DNA of 64,000 nt, taken from contig NZ_JAUSYH010000001.1 in the NCBI RefSeq assembly GCF_030816715.1, positions 744,001 through 808,000 of the forward strand, written 5' to 3'. Of the stretch, positions 25,987 through 35,215 are shown piece after piece. Numbering within the stretch: the first letter of the stretch is position 1; each line of letters opens with the position of its first letter. The translations under genes and the position numbers were made by a program. The stretch is from Streptomyces achromogenes (GTDB lineage Bacteria > Actinomycetota > Actinomycetes > Streptomycetales > Streptomycetaceae). The notes under the pieces were generated by a model. It searched no databases and was not told the DNA's origin. It worked only from the letters and a program-made list of their open reading frames with translations.

Positions 25987-28011
25987 TTGCGCAAATCCGC
26001 CGCTCCCCCCGGACCGCACAGACGTACCCGTAGAGCCGCAGGCGCCCTGGCGTCGGCGGCTCTCGTGCTGCCGCTCCTCGGCGCCGCCCGCCCGGCCGAC
26101 GCGGCGCCCCGGTCGGCGAACAGCCTCCAGCAGGCCTTCGCGGCCGCGGCAGCCGAGTACCACGTGCCGCAGAGCGTGCTGCTGGGCGTTTCCTACCTCC
26201 AGTCCCGCTGGGACACGCACGCCGGAGCGCCCAGCGTGACCGGCGGCTACGGCCCGATGCATCTCACCGACGTCCGTGCGGCCCTCGCCGCGGCCCCGCA
26301 CCGCGGCACCGGCACGGCGAACTCGCGCGGCGACGCCGCCCGGACGGGCCGGACGGCCCGGACGGCCCCGGCAGCCCGGACGAGCCGTTCGGCGCGGCCC
26401 CCGGCCCAGGCGCCGGCCCCGCACGTCCGGGCGCCGTCGAGCGGGCGGCTCCCGGCGCGTCTGACCACCCTGCCGAGGGCGGCGAAGCTCACCGGCCTCG
26501 CCGCCGAGGCCCTGCGAACCGATCCCGCGGCCAACATCGCGGGCGGCGCCGCCCTGCTCGCCGACGCCCAGCGGCGCCTGGGCGAGCCCCTGAGCGCCGA
26601 CCCGGCCGACTGGTACGGCGCGGTGGCGCGCTTCTCGGGCGCCGACGACGCCGCGACCGCCGCCGCGTACGCGAACGACGTGTACGGCGTGCTGCGCGCC
26701 GGTGAACGGCGCACCACGGACGCCGGCCAGAAGGTCGCCCTCGCCGCGCGGCCGGGCCTCGCGCCGCGGACCGCCCAGCTGCGCGGGACCGGTCTGCGCC
26801 ACGTCTCGGCGGCGGGCGCCGAATGCCCGTCCACGGTGTCCTGCGAGTGGATCCCGGCGCCGTACGAGCAGTTCGGCGACAACGACTACGGCAATCACGA
26901 CGTCGCCGACCGGCCCGCCTCGCCCGACATCGACTACCTCGTCGTCCACGACACCGAGGGCGGCTGGGACGGGGTGCTGACCATGGTCCAGGACCCGACC
27001 TACGTGTCCTGGAACTACTCGCTGCGCGCCACCGACGGGCATGTCGCCCAGCATGTGAAGGCCAAGGACGTGGCCTGGCACTCGGGCAACTGGTACGTCA
27101 ACTCCAAGTCGATCGGCCTGGAGCACGAGGGGTTCCTCTCCGCGCCGGACTCCTGGTACACGGAGGCCATGTACCGCTCGTCCGCGCGACTGGTGAAGTA
27201 CCTGGCCGACCGGTACGACATCCCGCTCGACCGGCAGCACGTCCTCGGCCATGACAACGTGCCCGGCCCGACGGCGGCGAGCGTGTCGGGGATGCACACC
27301 GATCCCGGCCCGTTCTGGGACTGGCGGCACTACTTCGAGCTGCTGGAAGCCCCCTTCACGGCGACCGCCGACGGTGGCGGCGGCCTGGTGACGATCCGGC
27401 CGGACTACGCCGCGAACCGGCCGGTGTACACGGACTGCGCGGCCCGGCGTCAGACCTGCGCCGCGCACGGCTCCAGCGCGGTACGGCTGTACGCCGACCA
27501 CGACGAGAAGTCCGCGCTGATCAACGACGTCGGCCAGGGTTCGGGCCCGACCGAGGGCCTCAACGACACCTCGTCACGGGTGTCCACCGGGCAGCAGTAC
27601 GCGGTCGCCGACCGGTGGGGCGACTGGACGGCGATCTGGTACCTCGGCCAGAAGGCGTGGTTCGAGAACCCCGCCGCGCGGCCGACGGCCGTTCCCGCGG
27701 CGGGCCAGGTGGTCACGCCCCGGGACGGCGTCGCGAGCGTTCCGCTCTACGGGCGCGCCTACCCCGAGGCGTCGGCCTATCCGGCGGGCGTCCCGGTCCA
27801 GCCGCTCTCCGCGCTGCCGTACAAGCTGCCCAAGGGGCAGCGGTACGTGGTCGGGGGCAAGGTGCCGGGCGAGTACTACTACGCGGCCACCTTCGCCACG
27901 GGTTCGCACCGGCTCGTCGTCGGCCGCGAGCAGTACTACGAGATCCAGTACGGCCACCGGGTGGCGTTCGTGCGGGCCTCGGACGTGAAGGCGATGCCGT
28001 CGGCTTCCTAG
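25987..28011 (+). CDS. Secreted N-acetylmuramoyl-L-alanine amidase with N-terminal lysozyme-like region
   Basis: A 674-residue exported peptidoglycan hydrolase starting with TTG (CTGGAGG 7 bases ahead). A signal peptide (RRAAGALASAALVLPLLGAARPADA) is followed by a transglycosylase-like region (FAAAAAEYHVPQSVLLGVSYLQSRWDTH, GPMHLTDV) interrupted by a Pro/Ala/Arg linker. The zinc amidase_2 domain begins near 310 (YLVVHDTEGGWDG, TDGHVAQHV, AWHSGNWYVNSKSIGLEHEGF, HVLGHDNVPGP, MHTDPGPFWDW), with its metal His and Glu motifs in order. The last 180 residues are SH3-like repeats for wall binding. It probably acts in hyphal growth or cell-wall turnover. Confidence 0.93.
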   Translation: MRKSAAPPGPHRRTRRAAGALASAALVLPLLGAARPADAAPRSANSLQQAFAAAAAEYHVPQSVLLGVSYLQSRWDTHAGAPSVTGGYGPMHLTDVRAALAAAPHRGTGTANSRGDAARTGRTARTAPAARTSRSARPPAQAPAPHVRAPSSGRLPARLTTLPRAAKLTGLAAEALRTDPAANIAGGAALLADAQRRLGEPLSADPADWYGAVARFSGADDAATAAAYANDVYGVLRAGERRTTDAGQKVALAARPGLAPRTAQLRGTGLRHVSAAGAECPSTVSCEWIPAPYEQFGDNDYGNHDVADRPASPDIDYLVVHDTEGGWDGVLTMVQDPTYVSWNYSLRATDGHVAQHVKAKDVAWHSGNWYVNSKSIGLEHEGFLSAPDSWYTEAMYRSSARLVKYLADRYDIPLDRQHVLGHDNVPGPTAASVSGMHTDPGPFWDWRHYFELLEAPFTATADGGGGLVTIRPDYAANRPVYTDCAARRQTCAAHGSSAVRLYADHDEKSALINDVGQGSGPTEGLNDTSSRVSTGQQYAVADRWGDWTAIWYLGQKAWFENPAARPTAVPAAGQVVTPRDGVASVPLYGRAYPEASAYPAGVPVQPLSALPYKLPKGQRYVVGGKVPGEYYYAATFATGSHRLVVGREQYYEIQYGHRVAFVRASDVKAMPSAS

Positions 28012-28048
28012 CTCCTCGGGTTCCTGGGATCTCAGGTCCCTGGGACCT

Positions 28049-28069
28049 CGGGTCCCCGGACCGGACCCG
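28049..28069. terminator. Hairpin terminator
   Basis: A 7-bp stem CGGGTCC / GGACCCG with a 7-base loop. A second dyad, AGGTCCC-T-GGGACCT, lies just before it at 28034-28048. Both lie between the convergent amidase and the 28078 gene. Confidence 0.6.
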
Positions 28070-28077
28070 GCCGCACC

Positions 28078-28575
28078 TCAGCCCTGCTGGAACAGCTCCG
28101 CCGGGAGCGGCTTCAGCAGGGCGTACAGGTCGTCGGTGATGGGGCGGTCCCAGGCGGCGATGGTCACCAGGACGTTGTCGCTGCGGTCGAACTGCACGCA
28201 GGAGATGCGCCCCTCGGACAGCTTCAGCCGGCGCACGATCAGCAGGTTGTCGCCCTGCATCACCGGCATGTCCTCGACGCCGACGACGGTCACCTCCTCG
28301 TCGTTCTCCAGCGCGAGCAGCAGCTGGGCCACCTCGAAGGGGATCTCCCCCTCCTCCACCTCACGGGCCGGGGAGCCCTCGGGCAGATTGCCGATGATCA
28401 TGGCGGGGCCGCGGCCGCCGAAGAGGTCGTAGCGCAGGAAGACGCCCTGGCAGGTGCCGTCGGGGGCGGGCAGCAGCCCGGCGCCCAGATTGCCGGGCCA
28501 GTCGCCCGGATCCATGGCCAGAACGTCGAATTCGGGCCCGGCGGGGGTGGCGCTGCGGCGGCGGAGGAACGACAT
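28078..28575 (-). CDS. Conserved hypothetical cytosolic protein
   Basis: A 165-residue protein beginning MSFLRRRSATPAGPEFDVLAMDPGDWPGN, with the strand-rich core GVFLRYDLFGGRGPAMIIGNLP, a helix VAQLLLALENDEEVTVVGVEDMP, and ISCVQFDRSDNVLVTIAAWDRPITDDLYALL at the end. I do not recognise a named domain. The regular alternation of strands and the good codon bias support a real gene. The 278 bases upstream (28576-28853) hold no gene I can support and probably contain its promoter. Confidence 0.75.
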   Translation of the reverse strand: MSFLRRRSATPAGPEFDVLAMDPGDWPGNLGAGLLPAPDGTCQGVFLRYDLFGGRGPAMIIGNLPEGSPAREVEEGEIPFEVAQLLLALENDEEVTVVGVEDMPVMQGDNLLIVRRLKLSEGRISCVQFDRSDNVLVTIAAWDRPITDDLYALLKPLPAELFQQG

Positions 28576-28853
28576 GCGGCCATGGTACGTGGCCGCGGCC
28601 GTTCGGCGGCGGTCGGGAGCGTCCCGGTCCGTCGTTCGGACGCGGGCCGGGGACGGCCGCACGCACCGGTTCCGACGGCGCCTTCGGCCGGGCCCGCTCG
28701 CCGTGCGCGAGGGCGGGGTCCGCCCGTCGGCCGGAACCCGTCGGCCCCGCCGTCGCGGGCGGGATCACGGCGACCGGGAACACCCCCGGACCCCTGCGTC
28801 CGGGAGGGCCCGGGAAGCGGTCGCCGGACCGGACGGTCCGGGGTGGACCGGCC

Positions 28854-29096
28854 TCAGGTCAGGTCGAACTCCCCTTCCCGCGCCCCCGAAACGAACGCGC
28901 CCCACTCCGCGGGGGTGAAGATCAGAGAAGGGCTCTGGGGGCTGCCGCTGTTGCGCATCGCGATGAATCCCTCGACGAAGGCGATCTGGACATCCCCCCG
29001 CCCCCGGCTGCTGGACTGCCACTCGGCGTTGCTGAGGTCCAGCTCCGGCTTGTCCCAGCCCGTGAGCGGCTGCTGCTGGATGGTGCTCTCGGCCAC
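28854..29096 (-). CDS. DUF397 domain-containing protein
   Basis: An 80-residue protein read from GTG 29096 (GGAG 8 bases ahead): NAEWQSSSRGRGDVQIAFVEGFIAMRNS and PSLIFTPAEWGAFVSGAREGEF are the DUF397 signature. DUF397 proteins normally follow an XRE-family regulator gene with which they act in development, as with the WhiJ/AbaA-like systems. No such regulator is adjacent here, so this is an orphan copy. Confidence 0.9.
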   Translation of the reverse strand: MAESTIQQQPLTGWDKPELDLSNAEWQSSSRGRGDVQIAFVEGFIAMRNSGSPQSPSLIFTPAEWGAFVSGAREGEFDLT

Positions 29097-29179
29097 GTCC
29101 GTGCTCCTCCCGGTCGGTCGTCCGCGGGCCAGCCTAGCGACCGGGTCCGGGCGCCGACAGGGCACGTGGGAAGGACCTT

Positions 29180-30342
<1,163 letters not shown>

Positions 30343-30346
<4 letters not shown>

Positions 30347-31413
30347 CGCGCATCCCCTTCGAGTACGGCGACCAGGTTCTGCTGCAGACACGGGCCGGAC
30401 GTGGCGTGGCCGAGGGCCCGGTCGGACTCGCCCCGGTGGATCCGGGCGGCGGCCTCGCCGATGCGGATGAGGCCGGCGGCCATCATCGGGTTGGCGGCGA
30501 GGGCGCCGCCGGACAGGTTCACCCGCACGCTGTCGTCCAGCCGCAGCGCCTTGCGCAGGACGATCTCCTGCGCGCTGAACGGGGCGTGGAGTTCGGCGGT
30601 GTCGACGGGCCGTTCGAAGACGCCGGCCTTCTCGGCGGCGAGGCGGGTGGACGGCGAGTCGGTGAGGTCGCGCACGCCGAGCGAGTGGGCCTCGATGCGG
30701 TGGTCGATGCCCCGGATCCACGCGGGCCGGGAGCACAGCTCGCGGGCCCGTTCCCCCGCCGCGAGGATCACGGCGGCTGCCCCGTCGCCGACGGGCGGGC
30801 AGTCACCGGTGCGCAGCGGCCGTACCGCGTAGTCGCCCTGGGGGACGGTGCCGCGCAGCTGGGCGTGGGAGTTGAGGGTGGCGACCCGCCGGCTGCGGGT
30901 GCCGATCGCGGCGAGGGCGCTCTCGTCCGCCTCGCCCGCGTCGATCAGGGCCTGTGCCTGGAGCGCGGCGAGCGCGACGGAGTCCGGCCACAGGGGGGCG
31001 ACGTAGTACGGGTCGAGCTGGCGGGTGAGGACGTCGCGCAGGGAGCCCGGCGAGGACTTGCCGTAGGAGTAGACGAGCGCGGTGTCGGCGTCGCCGGTGA
31101 GAAGTTTGGTCCACGCCTCGTACAGCGCCCAGGCGCCGTCCGTCTCGACGTGCGACTCGGAGATGGGCGGCCAGGCGCCGACGCCGTCGAGGGCGAGGGT
31201 GAAGGAGAAGGCGCGGCCGGCGAGGTAGTCGCTGGAGCCGGAGCAGGTGAAGCCGATGTCGGCGGTCTTCAGGCCGGTCCGGTCGAGGACGCTGTGCAGG
31301 ACCGGCATGAGCATCTCGACCTCGGAGAGCTCGTCGGTGGTGCGCAGGACGTCGGTCTGCGCGAAGGCGACGACCGCGATGTCGCGGACGCCCGGGGTTT
31401 CCTCGCGGGTCAC
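30343..31413 (-). CDS. Thiolase-fold lipid-transfer-type protein (Ltp4-like)
   Basis: A 356-residue thiolase-fold protein: DIAVVAFAQTDVLRTTDELSEVE, then IGFTCSGSSDYLAGRAFSF, with SHVETDGAWALYEAW at the site where the thiolase Cys would sit (none is present). DCPPVGDGAAAVILAAGERA follows, then VRVNLSGGALAANPMMAAGLIRIGEAA and the end GHATSGPCLQQNLVAVLEG. It starts with GTG 31413 overlapping the TGA of the DUF35 gene (GTGA) and ends overlapping the next ATG. It probably forms a complex with the second thiolase-fold protein, the DUF35 protein supplying the CoA-ester site. Size and order fit Rv3522 (ltp4). Confidence 0.87.
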
Positions 31414-32351
31414 AGCAGCTCCTTGTAGGCGTCGTAGTCCGCGTCGGGTTCGCCGGCCGGCCGGTAGTGGTCGGGGTAGCGGGCGCCGTCCGTCCACACG
31501 GGTTCGACGCGCAGGCCCATGCGCACCTGGTCGTAGGGGATGCCGGAGATGCGGCCGTGCAGGGCGAGGCCGGCTCCGTCGAGGGCGATGTGGGCGTACA
31601 CGTAGGGGACTTCGATGTCGAGGTTCTTCGCCTTGATGTTGACGATGCAGAAGGTGGTGACGGTCCCGCGCGGTCCGACCTCGACCTGCTCGGCGGTCGG
31701 AACGCCGCAGGTGGGGCAGGCTCCGCGCGGCGGGACGTACACCTTGCGGCAGGACGGGCAGCGTTCGCCGACGGTGCGCCTGGTGGAGAGCGCCTCGATG
31801 TAGGCGGACTGGGCGCGGCCGGGCGAGTAGGTGTAGTCGAGGCGGGCGGGGGCGACGATGCCGGTGACCGGGTCCGCGAACTCGCCGGTGGTGCCCGTGA
31901 GTTCGGCCGGATCACCGTCGTGCGGCTCGAAGCAGGCGATGTCGGTGATGGCGCCGGTGCGTTCCTCCGCCCAGCGGATGCGGACCCGCATTCCGGTGCG
32001 GACCGCGTCCGGGCCGGGGGCGTCGAGGGCATGCAGGAGGGCGGTGTCGGCGCCGTCGAGCCGGACCAGGACCCAGGCGAAGGGCGTGGCGAGGGGCTGG
32101 CCGCGGCGGGGGGCGTGGTTCCAGGCCCAGGTGGTGACCGTGCCGGTGGCGGCCACCTCCACGAGGTCGTGCAGTTCCTCGGCGGTGACGGGGTCGTACT
32201 CGACGGGCGGGACGAGGGTGCGGTCGTCTCCGGTGCGCACGCCGAGGACGACGCGTTCGCGCAGGCCGGTGAGGAAGGCACTCTGGACGGGGCCGAGGGA
32301 CCGGGTGAACGGGAACTCGACGACGAGCGGCGCTTTGAGCACTTCGGGCAT
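31410..32351 (-). CDS. Tandem DUF35 (OB-fold) protein, one domain with zinc ribbon
   Basis: A 313-residue protein with two DUF35 OB-folds. The first, at about 30-145 (LVPPVEYDPVTAEELHDLVEVAATGTVTTWAW), has no Cys pairs. The second, at 185-295, has the zinc ribbon CPSCRKVYVPPRGACPTCG followed by GPRGTVTTFCIVNIKAKNLDIEVPY. DUF35 proteins bind acyl-CoA and serve as partners of thiolase-fold enzymes, for example the aldolase complexes of steroid side-chain degradation. It is the first gene of a three-gene overlapping operon. Rv3521 of M. tuberculosis has this plan and position. Confidence 0.9.
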   Translation of the reverse strand: MPEVLKAPLVVEFPFTRSLGPVQSAFLTGLRERVVLGVRTGDDRTLVPPVEYDPVTAEELHDLVEVAATGTVTTWAWNHAPRRGQPLATPFAWVLVRLDGADTALLHALDAPGPDAVRTGMRVRIRWAEERTGAITDIACFEPHDGDPAELTGTTGEFADPVTGIVAPARLDYTYSPGRAQSAYIEALSTRRTVGERCPSCRKVYVPPRGACPTCGVPTAEQVEVGPRGTVTTFCIVNIKAKNLDIEVPYVYAHIALDGAGLALHGRISGIPYDQVRMGLRVEPVWTDGARYPDHYRPAGEPDADYDAYKELL

Positions 32352-32387
32352 CGGGGCTGCCTCCCTGGGAAGCCGACGTCAGCGGGA

Positions 32388-32441
32388 GCGCCCCGAAAGG
32401 GGGCGCGGGGAACTGCGCGACCAGCCACAACGGACCCGCAG
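32388..32441 (-). repeat. Streptomyces-type intergenic repeat element with hairpin
   Basis: A hairpin GCGCCCC-GAAAG-GGGGCGC (32388-32406) is followed by GGGGAACTGCGCGACCAGCC and ACAACGGACCCGCAG. I recall this sequence, with small changes, as a very frequent intergenic element in Streptomyces chromosomes. It lies just beyond the stop of the crotonase gene, where the hairpin could end transcription. Confidence 0.65.
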
Positions 32442-32482
32442 TATGGCGAACTGCGCTTACCGCCCACTCGCCCGGCGGAGCG

Positions 32483-33283
32483 TCACGCGCGCCGGTAGAC
32501 AGGCGGCCGTTTCTCCGCGAAGGCGCGGGCGCCTTCCTTCGCGTCGTCCGTGTCGAACACCGGCCAGCCACGGACCAGTTCGGCGGCCAGCCCGTCGGCC
32601 TCGGTCAGCTCGGCGGCCTCGTACACGGACGCCTTCACGGCCTCCACGGCGAGCGGGGCGCAGGCGTTGACGCGTTCGGCGATCTCCAGGGCCCGGTCCA
32701 GGGCGGCGCCGTCGGGAACGACGTGCCCGATCAGTCCGACGGCCGCGGCCTCCTTCGCGCTGTAGGGCCGTCCGGTGAGCAGCATCTCCAGGGCGTGGGT
32801 GCGCGGGATCTGCCGTGGCAGGCGGACCGTGGAACCGCCGATCGGGAACAGGCCGCGCCTGACCTCGAAGAGGCCGAAGGTGGCGGACTCCCCGGCGACG
32901 CGGATGTCGGTGCCCTGGAGCATCTCGGTGCCGCCCGCCACGCAGTGGCCCTCGACGGCGGCGATCACCGGTTTGCGGGGGCGGTGGTGGCGCAGCATCG
33001 CCTTCCAGTGCAGGTCGGGGTCGGCCTTGAGCCGGTCGCGGTGCTGCTCGCCCTGCATGCCCTGGCCGGCGAGCGCCTTGAGGTCCATGCCGGCGCAGAA
33101 GGAGCCGCCGGCGCCGGTGAGGACGACCGAACGGACCGAGTCGTCCGCGTCGGCCTCGAGCCAGCCGTCGTACAGGCCGACGAGCATGGCGATCGAGAGC
33201 GCGTTCCTGGCCTCCGGCCTGTTGAGCGTGAGCACCAGCGTGGCGCCCTCGCGCCGCACGGTGAGGTGTTCGGTACCGCCCAT
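32483..33283 (-). CDS. Enoyl-CoA hydratase/isomerase (crotonase) family, EchA19-like
   Basis: A 266-residue crotonase. VLTLNRPEARNALSIAMLVGL opens it, SFCAGMDLKALAGQG gives the oxyanion-hole turn and substrate pocket, and GHCVAGGTEMLQGTDIRVAGESATFGLFEVRRGLFP is the second oxyanion loop with the usual active-site Glu position (GTEM and FEVRRG). RLPRQIPRTHALEMLLTGRP follows. It should hydrate an enoyl-CoA during beta-oxidation. GGGGAGA precedes the ATG. It is divergent from the FadD19-like ligase, with a palindrome between them, the same arrangement as echA19/fadD19 in M. tuberculosis as I recall it. Steroid specificity is inference. Confidence 0.9.
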   Translation of the reverse strand: MGGTEHLTVRREGATLVLTLNRPEARNALSIAMLVGLYDGWLEADADDSVRSVVLTGAGGSFCAGMDLKALAGQGMQGEQHRDRLKADPDLHWKAMLRHHRPRKPVIAAVEGHCVAGGTEMLQGTDIRVAGESATFGLFEVRRGLFPIGGSTVRLPRQIPRTHALEMLLTGRPYSAKEAAAVGLIGHVVPDGAALDRALEIAERVNACAPLAVEAVKASVYEAAELTEADGLAAELVRGWPVFDTDDAKEGARAFAEKRPPVYRRA

Positions 33284-33348
33284 CGCAGATCTCCCCTCGG
33301 AAAGAACGAGAACAGGTTGCAGGAGGCGTGATGGCAGTTCAAGGGTTT

Positions 33349-33365
33349 TCTGACAGACAGTCAGA
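33349..33365. promoter_or_regulatory. Palindromic operator TCTGAC-AGACA-GTCAGA
   Basis: A perfect 6-bp inverted repeat with a 5-base spacer between the divergent crotonase (33283) and FadD19-like (33461) genes. A near copy is at 43793-43809; both are embedded in TTTTCTGAyAGACnGTCAG and followed by ATTYTTG. It is probably the site of a TetR-type repressor that is not encoded in this window. Confidence 0.75.
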
Positions 33366-33460
33366 TTTCTTGTCCGGAGCCCTTCCCACTTGCCGTGCCC
33401 TTTGCTCTGATGACCGGCGAACCGTCTGGGAGCCAGGCCGTCGTGAGGTCAGGAGGAACG

Positions 33461-35083
33461 GTGGAGTACAACCTTGCCGACCTGTTCGAGTCGGTCGTCG
33501 ACGTGGCGGCGGACCGCGAGGCGCTCGTCCACGTGGACCACCCGGGCTCGGGCGCGGAACGCCGTCTGACGTACGCGGAGCTGGACGCCGCGGCCAACCG
33601 CATCGGCCACCACCTCCTCGACAGCGGGATCCGCCCCGGCGAGCACCTCGGCCTGCACCTGTACAACGGCGTCGAGTACCTGCAGACGGTGCTGGGCTGC
33701 CTCAAGGCCCGGATCGTGCCGGTCAACGTCAACTACCGGTACGTCGAGGAGGAGCTGGTCTATCTCTACCGGGACGCCGACCTGGCCGCCCTCGTCTTCG
33801 AGGCGGAGTTCACCGACCGGGTGGCGGCCGCGCTGCCACAGGCCCCGGCGCTGCGGCACCTGCTACGGGTCGGGCCGGCGGGCGAGGGCATCGCCCCCTT
33901 CGCGGACATCGTCTCCTTCGCGGACGCCGAGGCGGGCGGCTCCCCGGAGCGCGGTTTCCCGGCCCGGTCGGGGGACGACCAGTTCATCATCTACACGGGC
34001 GGCACGACCGGTATGCCCAAGGGTGTGATGTGGCGTCAGGAGGACCTGTTCTTCGCGGGACTGGGCGGCGGGGCGCCGACCGGGGAGCCGGTGAAGAAGC
34101 CGGAGGAGCTCGCCGAGCGGGTCGCCGCGGGCGGCTCGGGGATCACCTTCTTCCCCACTCCCCCGCTGATGCACGGCACCTCGACCCTCACCGCGTTCAT
34201 CGGCTTCAACTTCGGCCAACGGGTCGTGCTGCACAGCAAGTTCGTGCCCGAGGAGGTGTTGCGGACCATCGCCAAGGAAAAGGTCAACGCCGTCTCCCTG
34301 GTCGGCGACGCGATGCTGCGGCCGCTGATCGACGCGCTCGACGGCCCGATGCGGGGAACGGACTGCTCGTCCGTGTTCAGCGTCTCCTCGTCCGGGGCCA
34401 TCATGTCGGACACGGTGCGCCGGCAGTTCCGGGAGCTGATGCCGAACGCGATGCTGCTGAACAACTTCGGCTCCTCGGAGTCCGGCTTCAACGGCACGGC
34501 CACGGAGGACTCCGGCCCCGAGCGCGGCTTCCGCGTCCGGGTCAACTCCCGTACCCGGGTGGTCGATCCGGCCACGAAGGAGGCGACCGCGCCGGGCGAG
34601 ATCGGCCGGGTCGCCCAGTGCGGTCACGTCCCCCTCGGCTACTACAACGACCCGGCGAAGACCGCCGAGACCTTCTTCGAGAAGGACGGCGAGCGCTGGG
34701 TCCTGCTCGGCGACATGGCCACCGTCGACGAGGACGGTGTGGTCGTCGTCCTCGGGCGCGGCTCGCAGTGCATCAACACCGGCGGCGAGAAGGTGTACCC
34801 CGAGGAGGTCGAACAGGCGCTGAAGGCTCATCCGGACGTGTACGACGCCCTGGTGGCGGGGGTGCCGGACGCGCGGTGGGGCGCCCATGTGGCGGCGGTG
34901 GTCCAGGTGCGCCGGGGCGCCCCGCCGCTCTCCCTGGAGGCGATCCAGAGTCACTGCCGCACCCGGCTGGCGGGCTACAAGATCCCGCGCCAGCTGGTGC
35001 TCACCGAGTCCATCCGCCGCTCCCCGAGCGGAAAGGCGGACTACCGGTGGGCGCGGGAGGCGGCGCTGGCGGAGAACACCTGA
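33461..35083 (+). CDS. Acyl-CoA synthetase (AMP-forming), FadD19-like
   Basis: A 540-residue adenylate-forming ligase that activates a carboxylic acid to its CoA thioester. It begins VEYNLADLFESVVDVAADRE. Motif A3 is FIIYTGGTTGMPKGVMWR, PPLMHGTSTLTAFIGFNFG follows, A5 is NNFGSSESGFNGT, A7 is WVLLGDMATVDEDG, A8 is VLGRGSQCINTGGEKVYPEEVE and A10 is RSPSGKADYRWA with the catalytic Lys. The start is GTG 33461, preceded by AGGAGG. The YTGGTTGxPKGVMWR and GRGSxxINxGGEKVYPEEVE forms are those I recall from FadD19, the steroid side-chain ligase. The actual substrate is not proven. Confidence 0.92.
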   Translation: MEYNLADLFESVVDVAADREALVHVDHPGSGAERRLTYAELDAAANRIGHHLLDSGIRPGEHLGLHLYNGVEYLQTVLGCLKARIVPVNVNYRYVEEELVYLYRDADLAALVFEAEFTDRVAAALPQAPALRHLLRVGPAGEGIAPFADIVSFADAEAGGSPERGFPARSGDDQFIIYTGGTTGMPKGVMWRQEDLFFAGLGGGAPTGEPVKKPEELAERVAAGGSGITFFPTPPLMHGTSTLTAFIGFNFGQRVVLHSKFVPEEVLRTIAKEKVNAVSLVGDAMLRPLIDALDGPMRGTDCSSVFSVSSSGAIMSDTVRRQFRELMPNAMLLNNFGSSESGFNGTATEDSGPERGFRVRVNSRTRVVDPATKEATAPGEIGRVAQCGHVPLGYYNDPAKTAETFFEKDGERWVLLGDMATVDEDGVVVVLGRGSQCINTGGEKVYPEEVEQALKAHPDVYDALVAGVPDARWGAHVAAVVQVRRGAPPLSLEAIQSHCRTRLAGYKIPRQLVLTESIRRSPSGKADYRWAREAALAENT

Positions 35084-35161
35084 CCGCGATCCCCGGGCAG
35101 AACCCGCAGCCGAACCCTTGCCTGACGGCCCCGGTCCTGGATTACTGATCCCGAGGAAGAT

Positions 35162-35179
35162 CGACCGAATGATCGGTCG
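35162..35179. promoter_or_regulatory. Inverted repeat CGACCGA-ATGA-TCGGTCG upstream of the PaaK-like gene
   Basis: Perfect 7-bp arms with a 4-base spacer, 37 bases before the ATG of the phenylacetate-CoA ligase-like gene. The form (ACCGA...TCGGT) is typical of TetR-family operators. It differs from the 33349/43793 palindrome, so a second regulator is implied. Confidence 0.65.
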
Positions 35180-35215
35180 CCCGCGTTGGCGTGATTCGGG
35201 TGAGGGAGAGTCCAG

